Positions 63,072-64,000 of a DNA stretch of 64,000 nucleotides are shown piece by piece. The position numbers and the translations under genes were made by a program. Under the pieces are notes generated by a model. That model saw only the letters and a list, made by a program, of their open reading frames with translations, had not been told where the DNA came from and made no database searches. The DNA lies in the NCBI RefSeq assembly GCF_019375475.1, contig NZ_JAHXGQ010000001.1, positions 930,001 to 994,000 on the forward strand, in the 5' to 3' direction. The number at the start of each line of letters is the position of its first letter. The first letter of the stretch is position 1. The stretch comes from Saccharothrix obliqua (GTDB lineage: Bacteria; Actinomycetota; Actinomycetes; Mycobacteriales; Pseudonocardiaceae).

Positions 63072-63653
63072 TCAGGCGTCGGCGTTGTTGCCGCCGGGTT
63101 GCCACAGTACGTCGCCGTCCGGGTTGGCCACTCGCGCGAGGATGAACAGCAAGTCCGACAAGCGGTTCAGGTATTTGGCTGGGAGTGTGCCCGTTTGGTC
63201 CGGTTCTGCTTCCACCAAGGACCACGTGCTGCGTTCCGCGCGTCGGGCGATGGTGCGGGCCTGGTGGAGCAGTGCCGCGCCGGGGGTGCCGCCGTTGAGG
63301 ATGAACGAGTCGAGCTTGCCCAGTCGGGTGTTGAAGTCGTCACACCAGGCTTCGAGGCGGTCGATGTAGGGCTGCGTGACGCGCAGCGGCGGGTACTTGG
63401 GGTCCGGTGTGACCGGGGTGCAGAGGTCCGCGCCGACGTCGAACAGGTCGTTCTGCACCTTGCGCACGACCTCGGCGACGTCGTCCGCCAAGTCGCCCAG
63501 TGCCAGGGCCACGCCGAGCGCGGCGTTCGTCTCGTCCACGTCCGCGTAAGCCGAAATCCTCGGGGACGTCTTCGGCACGCGGCTGAAGTCGCCGAGGCCC
63601 GTGGTGCCGTCGTCGCCCACGCGCGTGTAGATCCTGGTTAGGTGAACCGCCAT
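63072..63653 (-). CDS. Cob(I)yrinic acid a,c-diamide adenosyltransferase, PduO type
   Basis: A 193-residue trimeric enzyme transferring adenosyl from ATP to cob(I)alamin, making coenzyme B12. N-terminal ATP site: RIYTRVGDDGTTGLGD. Later come YADVDETNAALG, QNDLFDVGADLCTP, FILNGGTPGAALLHQARTIARRAER and LNRLSDLLFILAR, all PduO-family signatures. A TACAGT box seven bases before the ATG at 63653 suggests a leaderless transcript. It is divergent from murA, as in mycobacteria. Confidence 0.95.
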   Translation of the reverse strand: MAVHLTRIYTRVGDDGTTGLGDFSRVPKTSPRISAYADVDETNAALGVALALGDLADDVAEVVRKVQNDLFDVGADLCTPVTPDPKYPPLRVTQPYIDRLEAWCDDFNTRLGKLDSFILNGGTPGAALLHQARTIARRAERSTWSLVEAEPDQTGTLPAKYLNRLSDLLFILARVANPDGDVLWQPGGNNADA

Positions 63654-63740
63654 ATCAAGCACTGTAAGGGGCTCCGGGCACTGGCTTGATTCAGTGCGTC
63701 CGTACGATTGCGCCCAGTCCCGACAAGAGGAGTTTCCTTG

Positions 63741-64000
63741 GTGAGCGAGCACTTCCGGGTTCAAGGCGGTGCGCGGCTGGTCGGCGAGGTCGAGGTCGTC
63801 GGTGCCAAGAACAGCGTGTTGAAGCTGATGGCCGCCGCGTTGCTGGCGGAGGGCACGACCACCATCACCAACTGCCCGGAGATCTTGGACGTGCCGCTCA
63901 TGGCCGACGTCCTGCGGAGCCTCGGCTGCGAGGTCGAGCTGGTCGGTGACGTGGTGACCATCACGACCCCCGCCACGTTGAACCACCGGGCCGACTCCGA
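63741..64000 (+). CDS. murA: UDP-N-acetylglucosamine 1-carboxyvinyltransferase, N-terminal part
   Basis: First committed enzyme of peptidoglycan synthesis. The first 86 residues are visible; the gene continues beyond the window. [29 protein letters not shown] (in parts) contains the KN pair that binds UDP-GlcNAc, followed by [23 protein letters not shown]. The GTG at 63741 follows AGAGGAG; a TACGAT -10 box lies at 63703-63708. Its place after the B12 adenosyltransferase matches mycobacterial order. Confidence 0.95.
   Translation, partial: MSEHFRVQGGARLVGEVEVVGAKNSVLKLMAAALLAEGTTTITNCPEILDVPLMADVLRSLGCEVELVGDVVTITTPATLNHRADS

Overview
The window is chromosomal DNA of a high-GC actinomycete, most likely of the Pseudonocardiaceae (Saccharothrix/Lentzea/Actinosynnema type). 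The evidence is the very high G+C at third codon positions, many GTG and TTG starts, and a gene order on the right that matches the conserved actinobacterial block known from Mycobacterium tuberculosis: argS-lysA-hom-thrC-thrB-rho-rpmE-prfA-prmC-tsaC-wecA-atpI-atpBEFHAGDC-DUF2550-cob(I)alamin adenosyltransferase-murA. The family-level placement is an inference.

Left part (1-36 kb) is accessory. Positions 1-8.4 kb hold at least five translationally coupled genes for large soluble proteins of unknown function, ending in a tail-fibre-like protein. Two small secreted proteins and a TY-Chap-like protein follow. A patatin-like lipase then overlaps a protein that fuses a kinase-like domain to several membrane helices (10.0-13.5 kb). 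Next are a MerR/imine-reductase pair, an AlkD-type DNA repair protein, and a four-gene operon that starts with a 61-residue peptide (16.5-18.3 kb). From 19.3 to 24.2 kb lies a glycopeptide-resistance-like set: M15 D,D-peptidase, OmpR-type regulator, sensor kinase, alanine racemase and D-Ala-D-Ala ligase. Two transcription units in this set share an operator-like direct repeat. At 24.5-27.1 kb a coupled pair encodes a Val/Pro/Glu-rich membrane protein and a secreted protein with three near-identical 45-residue repeats. An RNA methyltransferase, an MHYT membrane sensor, a degenerate GGDEF-EAL protein, a SAM methyltransferase, a cytochrome P450 and a DUF3105/DUF305 pair complete this part.

Right part (36-64 kb) is core. 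It carries arginyl-tRNA synthetase, the lysine/threonine pathway genes, Rho with an Arg/Asp/Ser-repeat insertion, L31, RF1 and its methyltransferase, the threonylcarbamoyl-AMP synthase, a WecA-type initiating sugar-phosphate transferase, and the F1Fo ATP synthase. In this genome the ATP synthase cluster is interrupted: an opposite-strand IclR regulator sits between atpD and atpC. Several of these genes start right after a -10 box and are probably leaderless.

The most unusual structure is a 184-bp repeat present twice in opposite orientations (45350-45533 and 62701-62884). Each copy has identical outer 25-bp inverted repeats and identical spacers around a perfect 20-bp hairpin with a 9-nt loop. 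The two hairpin stems differ at 8 of 20 positions, yet every change is compensated on the other strand of the stem. Each copy sits between convergent genes with its conserved tail facing a gene 3' end. Further structure not explained by genes includes five 38-39-bp-spaced palindromes after the P450 gene and several minisatellites inside the core block.
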